DNA of 64,000 bases from Saprospiraceae bacterium (GCA_027488135.1 JAIYCH010000056.1:62001-126000), one strand, 5' to 3'. Counted from the first letter of the stretch, positions 37,255-46,717 are shown. The notes: generated from the sequence alone by a model not told the origin. A program made the numbers and translations.

Positions 37255-37341
37255 TTTTTTTGAATATTCAGCCAACGCATTTTTTTTATTTGACGTTATT
37301 AGAAAAGATATTCATTTAATATAGCGTTAAAGACTCAAAAT

Positions 37342-38607
37342 ATGAAGAATGCGATTTTTATTTCAACTGTTTTTTCCTTGTTCTTTTCCTTAAACTCTTG
37401 TTTAAAGGATACTTGTGAAAATATATATACCTATCAACGTTTTGATCCTGTTTTCGTAAAACCCGAGGTTCTCAGGCAAAAAGTAGCAGCCTCTGTTTCA
37501 AAAGAGTTGGTTACAACGGGTAAAATTTATGTTTACGGTGACTACTTATTAATTAATGAACCAGACCTTGGTATTCATGTGGTTGATAATAAGGTTCCTT
37601 CGAATCCTAATTTTATTTCGTTTCTTAAAATACCTGGTAATTCAGACCTTGCCGTTAGAAATGGTTTACTTTATGCTGATAGTTATGTCGATTTGGTTGT
37701 CCTCGATTTGAAAAATCCTTTGGATGTTAAAGAAATTTACAGAATTGAAAATGCTTTTCCAAGTTATGGTAAAGATGAAAAACTTGGTTTATTAGTAGCT
37801 TATAAAGCGGCTGGAGTAACTGAAACATTTCCTTGCTCTGAAAATTCCGGTAATACTTTTTTTGAAGGTAATGTATTATGGACCAGAGATAATAATAGCT
37901 TTACATCCGGTCTTAAAACACCTTCTGGTACGGTTGGTATTGGAGGTTCAACCGCTCGTTTTACCATGAATCAAGGCCTGCTTTATACCGTTAGCACAAG
38001 TAATCTTTCAGCATTTAAGCTGGAGGATAATGGCGTTACAAAACAAGTAAGTACTCAAAATGTCGGTTGGAATATAGAGACTATTTATCCTTTTGAAGGT
38101 TTATTACTCATTGGTTCTCAAAGTGGCATGTATATTTATGGTATTGAGAACCCGGAAAAACCACAGCTATTATCCACTTTTGAGCATTGGAGAGCTTGTG
38201 ACCCTGTGGTTAGTGACGGAAAAACAGCTTTTGTTACCCTTAGAGGCGGTACAGAGTGTGAAGGTTTTCTCAATCAATTAGATGTTATTAATATTTCTGA
38301 TGTAAGAAATCCTAAACTCATCAAAAGTTATCCTTTGTATCATCCAATTGGCCTTTCTATAAATCAGGGACTTTTGTTTATTTGTGAGGACGATAGAGGA
38401 ATCAAATTATATGATACAAAAGATTTGAATGCGCTGGATAAGAATTTAATTTATCAGGATAAATCTTTTTCCGCTGTGGATATCATTGTATTGGAGGAAG
38501 ATAAAATAGCCATTATTACAGGCGAAGAGGGTATTTGGCAATTTAGTTACAAAAATCCCGCTAAATGGGAACTTCTCAGTAATATAAAATCTAAAACAAA
38601 TGATTAA
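37342..38607 (+). CDS. LVIVD-repeat beta-propeller lipoprotein
   Basis: A 421-residue lipoprotein with signal and lipobox (LNSC near residue 20). Repeats of LVIVD type are visible, for example YLLINEPDLGIHVVDNKVPSN, LVVLDLKNPLDVKEIYRI, GMYIYGIENPEKPQLLSTF and LDVINISDVRNPKLIKSY, consistent with a beta-propeller displayed on the outer membrane. No enzyme motif is seen. It overlaps the next gene by eight bases, so the two are translationally coupled and probably act together. Confidence 0.82.
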   Translation: MKNAIFISTVFSLFFSLNSCLKDTCENIYTYQRFDPVFVKPEVLRQKVAASVSKELVTTGKIYVYGDYLLINEPDLGIHVVDNKVPSNPNFISFLKIPGNSDLAVRNGLLYADSYVDLVVLDLKNPLDVKEIYRIENAFPSYGKDEKLGLLVAYKAAGVTETFPCSENSGNTFFEGNVLWTRDNNSFTSGLKTPSGTVGIGGSTARFTMNQGLLYTVSTSNLSAFKLEDNGVTKQVSTQNVGWNIETIYPFEGLLLIGSQSGMYIYGIENPEKPQLLSTFEHWRACDPVVSDGKTAFVTLRGGTECEGFLNQLDVINISDVRNPKLIKSYPLYHPIGLSINQGLLFICEDDRGIKLYDTKDLNALDKNLIYQDKSFSAVDIIVLEEDKIAIITGEEGIWQFSYKNPAKWELLSNIKSKTND

Positions 38608-39202
38608 AAGGGGATTTCTTTTACAAGTCTTTTTTTTAACTATGTTGACTTATGCGCTAAAGGGGCAAGATATTGGACCATTACCTTCATCAGAGAATAA
38701 AGGATTTATGTTGGGCCAGTTTTCCTTGGGTTATGGATATTATTTGAATGGAGGAGCTCTATTAAGTACGGGCTTCGAGTATAAAATGGGAAAGTTTATT
38801 TCTCCCAAATGGTCTCTTGGCGGTGGTATTGCCTACACACAGTTTAAACCTTTAGACGGTTTATATGGTGTTAGTTTACTATCGGAACTGAGGTATTTTT
38901 TAAGAGATGAGACTAAAAACTGGCGTTTTTCCGGGGTTGCAGATGTAGGCATAGGCATAGGAGGGAGCAGGATTCAAACTGGATGGGGAAGCAATGGACT
39001 GGGGCTTCGATTGTATTCTGGTGCAAGTATTCAAAGAAAAATACAAAATAATACGAGTCTTATGTTAGAAATTGGTTATTTGTACCATAATCTAAGCTAT
39101 CGCGATAATACACCAGGAAGGGGTTGGCAAATTTTTCAAACGGAAAGTATCTTAAAATACCATTTCAGAAGAATCCAGATAAAAACGGGGTTATTTTTTT
39201 AA
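38600..39202 (+). CDS. Probable outer-membrane beta-barrel protein
   Basis: A 200-residue protein with a signal peptide (LLQVFFLTMLTYALKG). The mature part alternates short amphipathic strands rich in Gly and aromatic residues (FSLGYGYYLNGGALLSTGFEY, ADVGIGIGGSRI, SLMLEIGYLYHNLSY) and ends in Phe-Phe, as small outer-membrane barrels do. It is likely a porin-like or anchoring barrel for the overlapping LVIVD lipoprotein. It ends at a strong terminator. The family is not recognised with certainty. Confidence 0.65.
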   Translation: MIKRGFLLQVFFLTMLTYALKGQDIGPLPSSENKGFMLGQFSLGYGYYLNGGALLSTGFEYKMGKFISPKWSLGGGIAYTQFKPLDGLYGVSLLSELRYFLRDETKNWRFSGVADVGIGIGGSRIQTGWGSNGLGLRLYSGASIQRKIQNNTSLMLEIGYLYHNLSYRDNTPGRGWQIFQTESILKYHFRRIQIKTGLFF

Positions 39203-39207
39203 TCTCG

Positions 39208-39246
39208 AAAGCACCTTAGGAGATTACTCTTAAGGTGCTTTTTATT
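39208..39246 (+). terminator. Intrinsic terminator after the beta-barrel gene
   Basis: An 11-bp stem (39208-39218 with 39231-39241) and 12-base loop followed by a T-rich tail. The right arm and tail lie within the 3' end of the convergent purK gene, so the two genes share this space. Confidence 0.8.
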
Positions 39247-40376
39247 TTCTCAATATTCTTTAATACTTTTTTCCTGTCCTTGTCTGCGATATTTATGTGG
39301 CCCATTTTTCTAAATGGCCTTGTTTCCAGTTTTCCATATAAATGAAGATGTACCCCATCTATTTTTAGGCATTCTTCAATACCTACATAATTTGTTTTTC
39401 CAGCATATCCAGGCTCTCCAATAATGTTTACCATAGCTCCAATACTATGTTGTCTTGTTGATCCAAGGGGCAAATCAAGGATGGCTCTTAAATGTTGCTC
39501 AAATTGTGAGGTTTCACAACTATTTTGGGTATGATGGCCACTATTATGTGGTCGAGGTGCCACCTCATTAACAAAAATATCATTGTTTGTATCTAAAAAG
39601 AATTCTATAGCAAGGAGTCCAACCAGATCTAAATCGATAGCAATTAAGGAAGCTATTTCGTTCATTTTAGATAAAGTGCTTTTATCTAGTTCAGCGGGAC
39701 AAATCAAATAGGATACTAAATTGGCTGCCTGGTTGAAGTGTTGTTCAACAGGTTCATAATGCAGGAGCTCACCTGAGGCTGATCTTGCCACAATGATGCT
39801 TATTTCGGTCTTTATGTTTATCCTTTCTTCTATTATACTTGGGCAATCTAATAGATTTATTAGATCATTTTCATTGGAAACGACCTCCACACCTTTTCCA
39901 TCGTAACCATCTTTTCTTGATTTTTGGACAAAAGGAAAAGCTATTTGCTTGTTTTTTAAAGCCTCTTTTATTTCTTTTTCATCATTAAATAGTTGAAATT
40001 CAGCCGTAGGAATGTCTCGTTCCTTATAAAACATTTTCTGTAAGCCTTTATCTTGGATAACCTGAACGGTAGATGGTTTGGGATAAACCTTAACTCCTTC
40101 TTTCTCTAAATAAAAAAGAGCATCGACATTAATTTGCTCTATTTCGATGGTTAAAATATCTACTTTTTTTCCAAATTGAACAACGTCATCAAAATTTTTA
40201 AAATCACCTGCTTGAAAAAAAGGCGCATAAGGAACGGCAGGGAATTGATGGTCTTGATCAAGGATATAGATGGGTAAATGCCAGTTGGCAGCCTCAATCG
40301 CTAACATTTTTCCTAATTGTCCTCCACCTAAAATGCCTATTTTATGGTCTAACAGGTTCTTGTGTTGCATGTCCAA
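39216..40376 (-). CDS. purK: 5-(carboxyamino)imidazole ribonucleotide synthase
   Basis: A 386-residue ATP-grasp enzyme of purine synthesis that carboxylates AIR using bicarbonate and ATP. The N-terminal IGILGGGQLGKMLAIEA, the ATP-grasp stretch FVQKSRKDGYDGKGV and the metal-binding block IFVNEVAPRPHNSGHHTQN with CETSQFEQHLRA are all characteristic. Two starts are close together (M1 and M3). purE, its usual partner, is not adjacent; the gene is monocistronic and divergent from pyrC. Confidence 0.95.
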   Translation of the reverse strand: MDMQHKNLLDHKIGILGGGQLGKMLAIEAANWHLPIYILDQDHQFPAVPYAPFFQAGDFKNFDDVVQFGKKVDILTIEIEQINVDALFYLEKEGVKVYPKPSTVQVIQDKGLQKMFYKERDIPTAEFQLFNDEKEIKEALKNKQIAFPFVQKSRKDGYDGKGVEVVSNENDLINLLDCPSIIEERINIKTEISIIVARSASGELLHYEPVEQHFNQAANLVSYLICPAELDKSTLSKMNEIASLIAIDLDLVGLLAIEFFLDTNNDIFVNEVAPRPHNSGHHTQNSCETSQFEQHLRAILDLPLGSTRQHSIGAMVNIIGEPGYAGKTNYVGIEECLKIDGVHLHLYGKLETRPFRKMGHINIADKDRKKVLKNIEKIKSTLRVIS

Positions 40377-40391
40377 AAGTTAAAAATTATA

Positions 40392-40399
40392 CAAATTTA
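40392..40399 (-). promoter_or_regulatory. -7 element of purK
   Basis: A perfect minus-strand TAAATTTG lies 16 bases upstream of the purK ATG. No clear -33 element is visible. Confidence 0.4.
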
Positions 40400-40445
40400 T
40401 GAAATTTAGTGCTTATCTGCCCTGTTCTCCATTTGCTTTTTGACC

Positions 40446-40453
40446 TATCTTTG
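40446..40453 (+). promoter_or_regulatory. -7 element of pyrC
   Basis: A perfect TATCTTTG sits 16 bases before the ATG at 40469, giving a leader of about ten A-rich bases and confirming that start. Confidence 0.5.
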
Positions 40454-40468
40454 AAATAAAAAAAGCAA

Positions 40469-41809
40469 ATGAGTCAACCTTCAGTGATCGTTCGTGATGT
40501 TCAAGTGGTGAATAGGGGAACAATTAAAATAGCAGATGTATTCATTAAGGATGGGATAATTGACAAAATAGCACCAACTATTGGTCATTCTGCCGACATA
40601 GAAATAGATGGAACGGGTAAACACTTAATTCCAGGAATTATTGATACCCAGGTACATTTCAGAGAACCTGGTTTAACTCACAAAGCCAATATTTATTCAG
40701 AGGCAAAAGCAGCGGTTATGGGCGGGGTAACCTCGTTTATGGAGATGCCAAATACCAAACCACCAGCCATTACTAAAGAGTTACTCGAACAGAAATATGC
40801 CATTGGTGCCTCGCATTCTGTCGCTAATTACTCCTTTTTCATGGGCGCGACAAATGACAATGTAGAGGAGGTTTTAAAAGCGATTTCTGACGAAGTATGT
40901 GGCGTTAAAATTTTTATGGGGTCCAGTACGGGTAATATGTTGGTTGATCATCCTACCGCTTTACACACTTTATTTTCAGAAATACCTATTTTAATTTCTA
41001 CTCATTGCGAAGACGAGCAAACCATCAAACGAAATGAAGCAGCTTATCTGGCCTCCTACGGGGAAGAAGTTCCGATGTCGTTTCATCCTGACATCCGGTC
41101 CGTTCAAGCTTGTTTGTTATCGTCAGAAATGGCCGTATCCCTGGCTAATTCCTACGGCACCAGATTACACATATTACACATTTCAACAGCGGATGAATTA
41201 AAACTTTTTAATAATACTATTCCGCTGAAGGAAAAAAGAATAACATCTGAGGTTTGTGTGCATCATCTGTACTTTAACAGTAATGATTATGAGTCATTGG
41301 GAAGTTTGATTAAGTGTAATCCTGCCATTAAATCAGTGGACCACCAAACAGCTTTATTGGAAGGATTGTTATCTGATAAATTAGATATTATCGCTACAGA
41401 TCATGCTCCGCATACCTTCGCTGAAAAGCAACAAAATTATTTTTCAGCCCCTTCTGGTGTTCCATTAGTGCAGCACAGTCTTCAGATAATGTTAGATTTT
41501 TATCATAAAGGTTTAATTACGCTGGAAAAAATGGTTGAAAAAATGAGCCATTCTCCAGCGGAGTGTTTTGGCATAAAAAACAGAGGATTTATAGAAGAAG
41601 GCTTCTCGGCTGATTTGGCTATCGTAGATATAAACGTTCCTTATCAGGTAACGGCTGAAAATATTGCTTACCATTGCAAGTGGAGTCCACTTCTTGGAAA
41701 AACAATGAGAGGAGCTGTTTTGACCACTATGGTTAATGGAAACATAGTTTGGAACGACGGCAAAATAAAGGAAGATGTGAAGGGAGAAAGATTACAGTTT
41801 ATTCGTTGA
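40469..41809 (+). CDS. pyrC: Dihydroorotase
   Basis: A 446-residue zinc amidohydrolase that interconverts carbamoyl aspartate and dihydroorotate in pyrimidine synthesis. The N-terminal metal block reads IIDTQVHFREPGLTHKAN: the first His of the usual HxH is Gln here, a variation I recall as normal in Bacteroidota dihydroorotases but cannot verify. Downstream blocks are SFMEMPNTKPP, the expected metal-binding lysine in VKIFMGSSTG, THCEDE, LHILHIST and the catalytic Asp in ATDHAPH. Length is typical. It is divergent from purK, so purine and pyrimidine genes share an intergenic region of about 90 bases. Confidence 0.93.
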   Translation: MSQPSVIVRDVQVVNRGTIKIADVFIKDGIIDKIAPTIGHSADIEIDGTGKHLIPGIIDTQVHFREPGLTHKANIYSEAKAAVMGGVTSFMEMPNTKPPAITKELLEQKYAIGASHSVANYSFFMGATNDNVEEVLKAISDEVCGVKIFMGSSTGNMLVDHPTALHTLFSEIPILISTHCEDEQTIKRNEAAYLASYGEEVPMSFHPDIRSVQACLLSSEMAVSLANSYGTRLHILHISTADELKLFNNTIPLKEKRITSEVCVHHLYFNSNDYESLGSLIKCNPAIKSVDHQTALLEGLLSDKLDIIATDHAPHTFAEKQQNYFSAPSGVPLVQHSLQIMLDFYHKGLITLEKMVEKMSHSPAECFGIKNRGFIEEGFSADLAIVDINVPYQVTAENIAYHCKWSPLLGKTMRGAVLTTMVNGNIVWNDGKIKEDVKGERLQFIR

Positions 41810-41811
41810 TC

Positions 41812-41982
41812 TTAGCCTTTTTTTATCTTTTCAATTTCATTCATAATCAATTCAGATTCTGCCATTTTTGCGGCATAACCTTTTATATCCCCTTTTCTCT
41901 GCAATTGCATAGCTTCCTCAAGTAATTGATTGTAAGACTTCTGCAAATTTACTAAAGGGTCTTTTTTGAATAATCCGAACAT
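41812..41982 (-). CDS. Small Lacal_2735-type (DUF6435) protein
   Basis: A 56-residue ORF starting MFGLFKKDPLVNLQKSYNQL and ending EIEKIKKG. The N-terminal MFGLFKxDP and the central LEEAMxLQRxGDIxGYAxxxAE pattern match a small soluble protein found widely in Bacteroidota. It is predicted to be all alpha-helical and highly charged; function unknown. The stop at 41812-41814 lies two bases from the end of convergent pyrC. A near-perfect palindrome (42001-42030) lies just upstream. Confidence 0.85.
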   Translation of the reverse strand: MFGLFKKDPLVNLQKSYNQLLEEAMQLQRKGDIKGYAAKMAESELIMNEIEKIKKG

Positions 41983-42000
41983 AATATTTTGTTATTTAGT

Positions 42001-42030
42001 ATGGGAAACAGGAAAATTCCTGTTTCCCAT
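42001..42030. terminator. Near-perfect 30-base palindrome (hairpin)
   Basis: Two 14-base arms (42001-42014 and 42017-42030) flank two A residues. It lies between the stop of the large Asp-box gene and the start of the small protein gene, both on the minus strand. There is no T run on either side, so it may be a factor-dependent terminator, an RNA-stabilising hairpin or a protein-binding site. Confidence 0.5.
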
Positions 42031-42042
42031 AACCAACAAGAA

Positions 42043-45000
42043 TCAAGAGGTTTTGTTTTCTTTTTTAAGTTTTAAAACGTCTATTCCCTTTTCTTTTACC
42101 GAGGAATTAAAAGCTTCCATATCAGCAGATTTTATGGTTTCCCATTTTTGCAATTCAGCGTTAATCTGTTTGCTTAACTCTGTTTTTACTTGCATGGCCT
42201 GCTGGGTTGGAGGAAAATCTCCTCGATTGGTAATGCTTCCAACATGGGCAAGTTTATTAGTCAGTTTAATTGGATAATTTAAAGGATCCTGACCACTTTT
42301 ATTTTTTGTCTGATAAAGTTCATTTTCAATTCTGGTAATCTCTTTATCGATATCATTCGCTTTTTGAATAAGCGATTTCATTTCAGGATCATCTTTCCAT
42401 ATAGATTTAAGATGATTAATTTGTTTTCTGGTTTCTCTTATGTCAAGAATAGCTTGGTGAGCTTCTGTTACCTTATCTCTAATGTCAATAAGGAAACTGA
42501 ATTGTTTTGCATAATCTTCTACACTTGATTCAGAACGAGGGTCTTTAACTATTTCAAAGGTTTGTTCTTGTTGAATTTTACCTAAAGATAAAACCACTTT
42601 GTAGGTTCCGGGAACTGCTTTAGGACCATTTAAAGCGGCGGCCCATAGAATCATGCCATCAAAACGCAATGCACCAGGGTATTGCATATTCCAGACAAAG
42701 CGATTTCCACCTGCCTTTAAATCTGCAAGCTTATCCATCCTATCCTTTGCATTCGTTGCAAATTCTTTAATTAATTTGCCATTGGCTTCATGGAATGAAA
42801 GTTTTACAACAATAGAATCAGCAGGAACTTCTTTCAGATTGAAATGAACCATAACTCCGCCTGGATGATTGGCGCCAGCTGTTTTAGTATTGGCTCCACG
42901 CCAACCAGGCCCTCCTTCCATTCTATAACTTGGCATAGGTTTAAATAAATGCATTTCAGCGTCAGAAACACTTTTATTGAGCTGATGTAATGGCGTTAAA
43001 TCGTCAATTATCCAGAAACTTCTTCCTTGAGTAGCTGCAATTAAATTATCATTTTTAATGGTCAAATCTGTGATTGGAACAATGGGTAAATTCAACTGGA
43101 ATGGTTTCCATGAGGTACCATTGTCAAAAGAAATATACATTCCCGATTCTGTTCCTGCATATAGTAAGCCTTCTTTTTTAGGGTCAGCGCGTATGACTCT
43201 GGTAAAATGATTTTTATCAATGCCCGCCGTAATTAGGTCCCACGATTTGCCATAATTAGTAGTATGATATAAATAAGGAGTGTAATCACCTGATTTATAT
43301 CGTGTGCCTGCAACATATAAACCACCTTTGTGGAATGGGTCTTGTTCAATGGAATTAATCATCATCCATTCAGGCATACCTGCCGGAGTTACATTTTCCC
43401 AATTTGCACCATTATCTTTGCTAACATGAATGAGACCATCGTCGGAACCTGCCCAAAGGAGGCCTGGTTGTGAAGGAGATTCCAAAGCGGCAAAAACAGT
43501 ACAATAATACTCGACACTCGTATTATCCTGTGTAATGGGTCCTCCGGAACTTTTCATTTTTGACACATCATTTCTTGTAAGGTCCGGACTTATAGTGGTC
43601 CAGGAACGTCCTCCGTCTTCAGATGCGTGTAAATGTTGAGATGCTGCGTAGAGTTTTTTAGGATTATTAGGTGATGTGAAAACTGGAAAATTCCATTGGA
43701 ACCTATATTTTGATCCTTCTGCACCATAACCCATAGGATTATCAGGCCAAACATTGATGGTTTGATTTTGCTTTGTTCTATGGTTAACTCTTTCTAAAAG
43801 GCCACCATAACTACTACCATAAACAATTTCATTATCATTAGGATCGACAGCTAAATGCGCTGATTCACCTCCTGCGGTCTCTTCCCAATCTCTTTCTCCA
43901 ATTTCTGATCCTTCTGTCCGATGGTAAACTCTCAGGGTTGAGTTATCTTGTTGTGCACCATAAATTCGATAAGGGAAATGATTGTCAGTGATAACGCGAT
44001 AAAATTGGGCAGTGGGTTGATTATGATAGGTGGTCCAGTTTGTCCCGCCATCTATAGATACCTGACCTCCGCCATCATCGCCTATAATCATTTTATTGGC
44101 ATCATCTGGGGAAATCCATAAATCGTGATGATCGCCATGTTGTGCATTGGTGGTATTGAAAGTTTTGCCTCCATCACCTGATCTGTGATAGTTAACATTG
44201 AGCACATAAACAACCTCTTCATTTTTAGTGTCGGCATAAATTCTGGTATAGTACCAGGCGCGTTGTCTTAAATTTCTCTCTTCATTGGTTCTAATCCAGG
44301 TATCTCCTCCGTTATCAGAGCGGTAAACGCCTCCGTCATTTGCTTCAATGATAGCAAATACCTTTTCAGAATTAACGGGAGAAACGGTAATTCCCATAAT
44401 ACCCAAAGGCCCTTTAGGCAGACCTTTGTTAGCTGAAATTTTTGTCCAGTTGTCACCACCATCAGTACTTTTCCATAAATCTGAGCCTTCGCCGCCGCTG
44501 GACAAGTCATAAGGTGTTCTTCTTACTCTCCAGGTGGCAGCATATAAAATTCTGGGATTTCCAGGATCGATAACTAAATCTACCGCGCCAGCATCAGCAT
44601 TGGCAAAAAGAATTTTTTCCCAATTTTTACCCCCATCTTTTGAACGATAAACGCCTCTTTCAGTGCTTGATTTGAACAAATCCCCTAAAACGGCAGCATA
44701 TACTAGATCTGGGTTTTTAGGATGGATTTTAATTCTTGGTATATGTTTTGACTCAGGTAGTCCGGAATTTTGCCAGGTTTTTCCAGCATCGGCGCTTTTC
44801 CACATACCATAACCATAAGAAACGTTACCACGCACTGTAACCTCACCACCGCCAACATAAATGACATTAGGGTCACTTTCAGACACAGCAATAGACCCAA
44901 CGGATCCTCCAAAATATTTATCTGAAATATTTTCCCAGGTCTGACCAGCGTCTTGTGTCTTCCAGACACCTCCACCCGTCGATCCAAAATAATAAAGATT

Positions 45001-45219
45001 TGGTTTTCCAACCACACCAGAAACAGCCGCAGACCTTCCTCCTCTAAATGGCCCTATGGAACGCCAGCTCAGCGCATTGAAGGAACTTTCTGGAAAGTTG
45101 ATCGATGGTACTTCTTTTTGAGTAATGGTGGAGGAAACTGGTTTTTTCTTCTGTGCGTTTAATCCAAAACTAGTTATTACCAGTAAAAGAAGAAAACTTA
45201 ACCATTTTACTTGTCGCAT
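42043..45219 (-). CDS. Large Asp-box (VPS10/sortilin-like) beta-propeller protein
   Basis: An exported protein of about 1058 residues. I choose ATG at 45219 (MRQVKWLSFLLLL, a good signal peptide ending GLNAQ); ATGs at 45231 and 45237 are also possible, while the open frame further upstream lacks an ATG. At least eleven Asp-box motifs are visible (for example TQDAGQTW, SADAGKTW, SKDGGKNW, STDGGDNW, SEDGGRSW), which implies tandem BNR/VPS10 propellers up to about residue 760. A C-terminal helical region with charged coiled-coil character follows. Relatives are annotated as glycosyl hydrolases or sortilin-like, but no catalytic set is evident. No T9SS tail is present. Confidence 0.85.
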   Translation of the reverse strand: MRQVKWLSFLLLLVITSFGLNAQKKKPVSSTITQKEVPSINFPESSFNALSWRSIGPFRGGRSAAVSGVVGKPNLYYFGSTGGGVWKTQDAGQTWENISDKYFGGSVGSIAVSESDPNVIYVGGGEVTVRGNVSYGYGMWKSADAGKTWQNSGLPESKHIPRIKIHPKNPDLVYAAVLGDLFKSSTERGVYRSKDGGKNWEKILFANADAGAVDLVIDPGNPRILYAATWRVRRTPYDLSSGGEGSDLWKSTDGGDNWTKISANKGLPKGPLGIMGITVSPVNSEKVFAIIEANDGGVYRSDNGGDTWIRTNEERNLRQRAWYYTRIYADTKNEEVVYVLNVNYHRSGDGGKTFNTTNAQHGDHHDLWISPDDANKMIIGDDGGGQVSIDGGTNWTTYHNQPTAQFYRVITDNHFPYRIYGAQQDNSTLRVYHRTEGSEIGERDWEETAGGESAHLAVDPNDNEIVYGSSYGGLLERVNHRTKQNQTINVWPDNPMGYGAEGSKYRFQWNFPVFTSPNNPKKLYAASQHLHASEDGGRSWTTISPDLTRNDVSKMKSSGGPITQDNTSVEYYCTVFAALESPSQPGLLWAGSDDGLIHVSKDNGANWENVTPAGMPEWMMINSIEQDPFHKGGLYVAGTRYKSGDYTPYLYHTTNYGKSWDLITAGIDKNHFTRVIRADPKKEGLLYAGTESGMYISFDNGTSWKPFQLNLPIVPITDLTIKNDNLIAATQGRSFWIIDDLTPLHQLNKSVSDAEMHLFKPMPSYRMEGGPGWRGANTKTAGANHPGGVMVHFNLKEVPADSIVVKLSFHEANGKLIKEFATNAKDRMDKLADLKAGGNRFVWNMQYPGALRFDGMILWAAALNGPKAVPGTYKVVLSLGKIQQEQTFEIVKDPRSESSVEDYAKQFSFLIDIRDKVTEAHQAILDIRETRKQINHLKSIWKDDPEMKSLIQKANDIDKEITRIENELYQTKNKSGQDPLNYPIKLTNKLAHVGSITNRGDFPPTQQAMQVKTELSKQINAELQKWETIKSADMEAFNSSVKEKGIDVLKLKKENKTS

Positions 45220-45325
45220 TTTAGGTAACATAATCATTTTTTTAAGTAGAAATTGCAAAAAATTTAAAGGTACTTTTACCACAATGAAAGAACAAATTAC
45301 TACAATTGCAACAAAAATCAATAAA

Positions 45326-46702
45326 ATGACTCGCCTAAATCTATTTTTTACTTTTCTATTGACGGTGTTTATAATAATGGGTTGTTCGGGACAAAAAGAA
45401 TTAGTTACGCCTACTCCTCAATATAATACTGCACTGATTCCATTACCCCTTTCAAAACTTAATATTCCTGTTAATCTGAAGGTTTCTGTTTTAGAATCAA
45501 TCATTAACAGTCAATTAACTGGCTTATTATATGAAGACAAAGATTTTAATGATGGCGACAGGATGAAAGTGAAAGTTTATAAAAGGAATCCTATAAGATT
45601 AAGTGGTAAAGAAAATGAAATCAGATATAAAATTCCTCTAACTATTCAAGTAGTTTATGACGCCATGGTTACCCATGTTAATGCTTCCGGAGAAATAGAG
45701 CTGGAGGCAAAAACCAGTTTTAAAATAGCTAAAGACTGGACCTTGAAAACCCAAACGGATCTTACCCATTATGTTTGGATTAAAAAACCAATAGCCCAGG
45801 TAGGAGGAATGAATATTCCCCTTGGTTCATTGGCGGATGTAATTTTAAATAATTCAAAATCCTATTTGGGAAAACAAATAGATGAAATGACCTCCGCTTA
45901 TTTCGATCTAAAGGCTATTGTTGCCAGTGCCTGGAGCTCTATAACCAGGGTGTTATCTGTTTCTGAGGAATATAAAGCCTGGTTATTGGTAAATCCAACT
46001 AAAGTAACCATGTCACCAATGATTATTCAAGGAGATTCTATTCAGACAAATCTGTCTCTTTCGGCAAAACCTCAACTTAATATTGGAGAAAAACCCATGG
46101 CAAATGGTATAACTAAAATACCAGATTATGCCCAGGTTATGGGTGAAAGTCAACGCACTATTCTTGTGCTGCGAACTAAATTACCATTTTCAGAAACAAA
46201 ATCACTTACATTAAAACAAGTGGGTGGACAAACTTTTTCAAGTGGAAAAAAATCTGTTACTGTGGAAGATGTCAATTATTTTGGCATTAATAATAAATTG
46301 GGGGTTGAAATAACGCTATCAGGTGCTTATAAAGGAAAGATATTCCTGACGGGAACGCCTCAAATTGATACTTTAACGAACTTGATTAATCTTCCTGATT
46401 TGGAATTTAATCTGGAAACAAAGAATTTTCTGGTAAAAACGGCTGGTTGGATTTTAAAAAGTAATTTAAAAAAGATGATTCAGGAAAATATAAATTTTTA
46501 TCTGACGCTGAATCTAAATGATACTAAAAAAGAACTTGAAAAACAGTTGAATGAATATCCGTTGGCTACTGGTTTCAGGATGAAAAGCAAAATTGATCAA
46601 TTATCGGTGGACAATATTCAAATTATTTCCGATGGCATTCTTATAGATATGGGCATTGGAGGAAATTTGGGCATTTTCACATCCATGGTTCAAAAAAAAT
46701 AA
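45326..46702 (+). CDS. DUF4403-family lipoprotein
   Basis: A lipoprotein of 458 residues from the ATG at 45326 (MTRLNLFFTFLLTVFIIMGC, lipobox IMGC). An upstream in-frame ATG at 45284 would add 14 residues before the signal and is less likely. The mature protein starts with the family block LNIPVNLKVSVLESIINSQL followed by LLYEDKDFNDGDRMKVKV, typical of DUF4403, and repeats a similar beta-rich unit later. The family has unknown function and resembles lipid-binding tubular folds only by inference. It is divergent from the Asp-box gene and ends at a bidirectional terminator. Confidence 0.85.
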   Translation: MTRLNLFFTFLLTVFIIMGCSGQKELVTPTPQYNTALIPLPLSKLNIPVNLKVSVLESIINSQLTGLLYEDKDFNDGDRMKVKVYKRNPIRLSGKENEIRYKIPLTIQVVYDAMVTHVNASGEIELEAKTSFKIAKDWTLKTQTDLTHYVWIKKPIAQVGGMNIPLGSLADVILNNSKSYLGKQIDEMTSAYFDLKAIVASAWSSITRVLSVSEEYKAWLLVNPTKVTMSPMIIQGDSIQTNLSLSAKPQLNIGEKPMANGITKIPDYAQVMGESQRTILVLRTKLPFSETKSLTLKQVGGQTFSSGKKSVTVEDVNYFGINNKLGVEITLSGAYKGKIFLTGTPQIDTLTNLINLPDLEFNLETKNFLVKTAGWILKSNLKKMIQENINFYLTLNLNDTKKELEKQLNEYPLATGFRMKSKIDQLSVDNIQIISDGILIDMGIGGNLGIFTSMVQKK

Positions 46703-46717
46703 AAATGTTAATAAATT

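Noticed and set aside
39216-40376. Whether purK indicates a disrupted purEK operon
   Set aside because: The gene is intact with a -7 element of its own and is flanked by ordinary genes; in many Bacteroidota purE and purK are near or apart, and nothing suggests loss.
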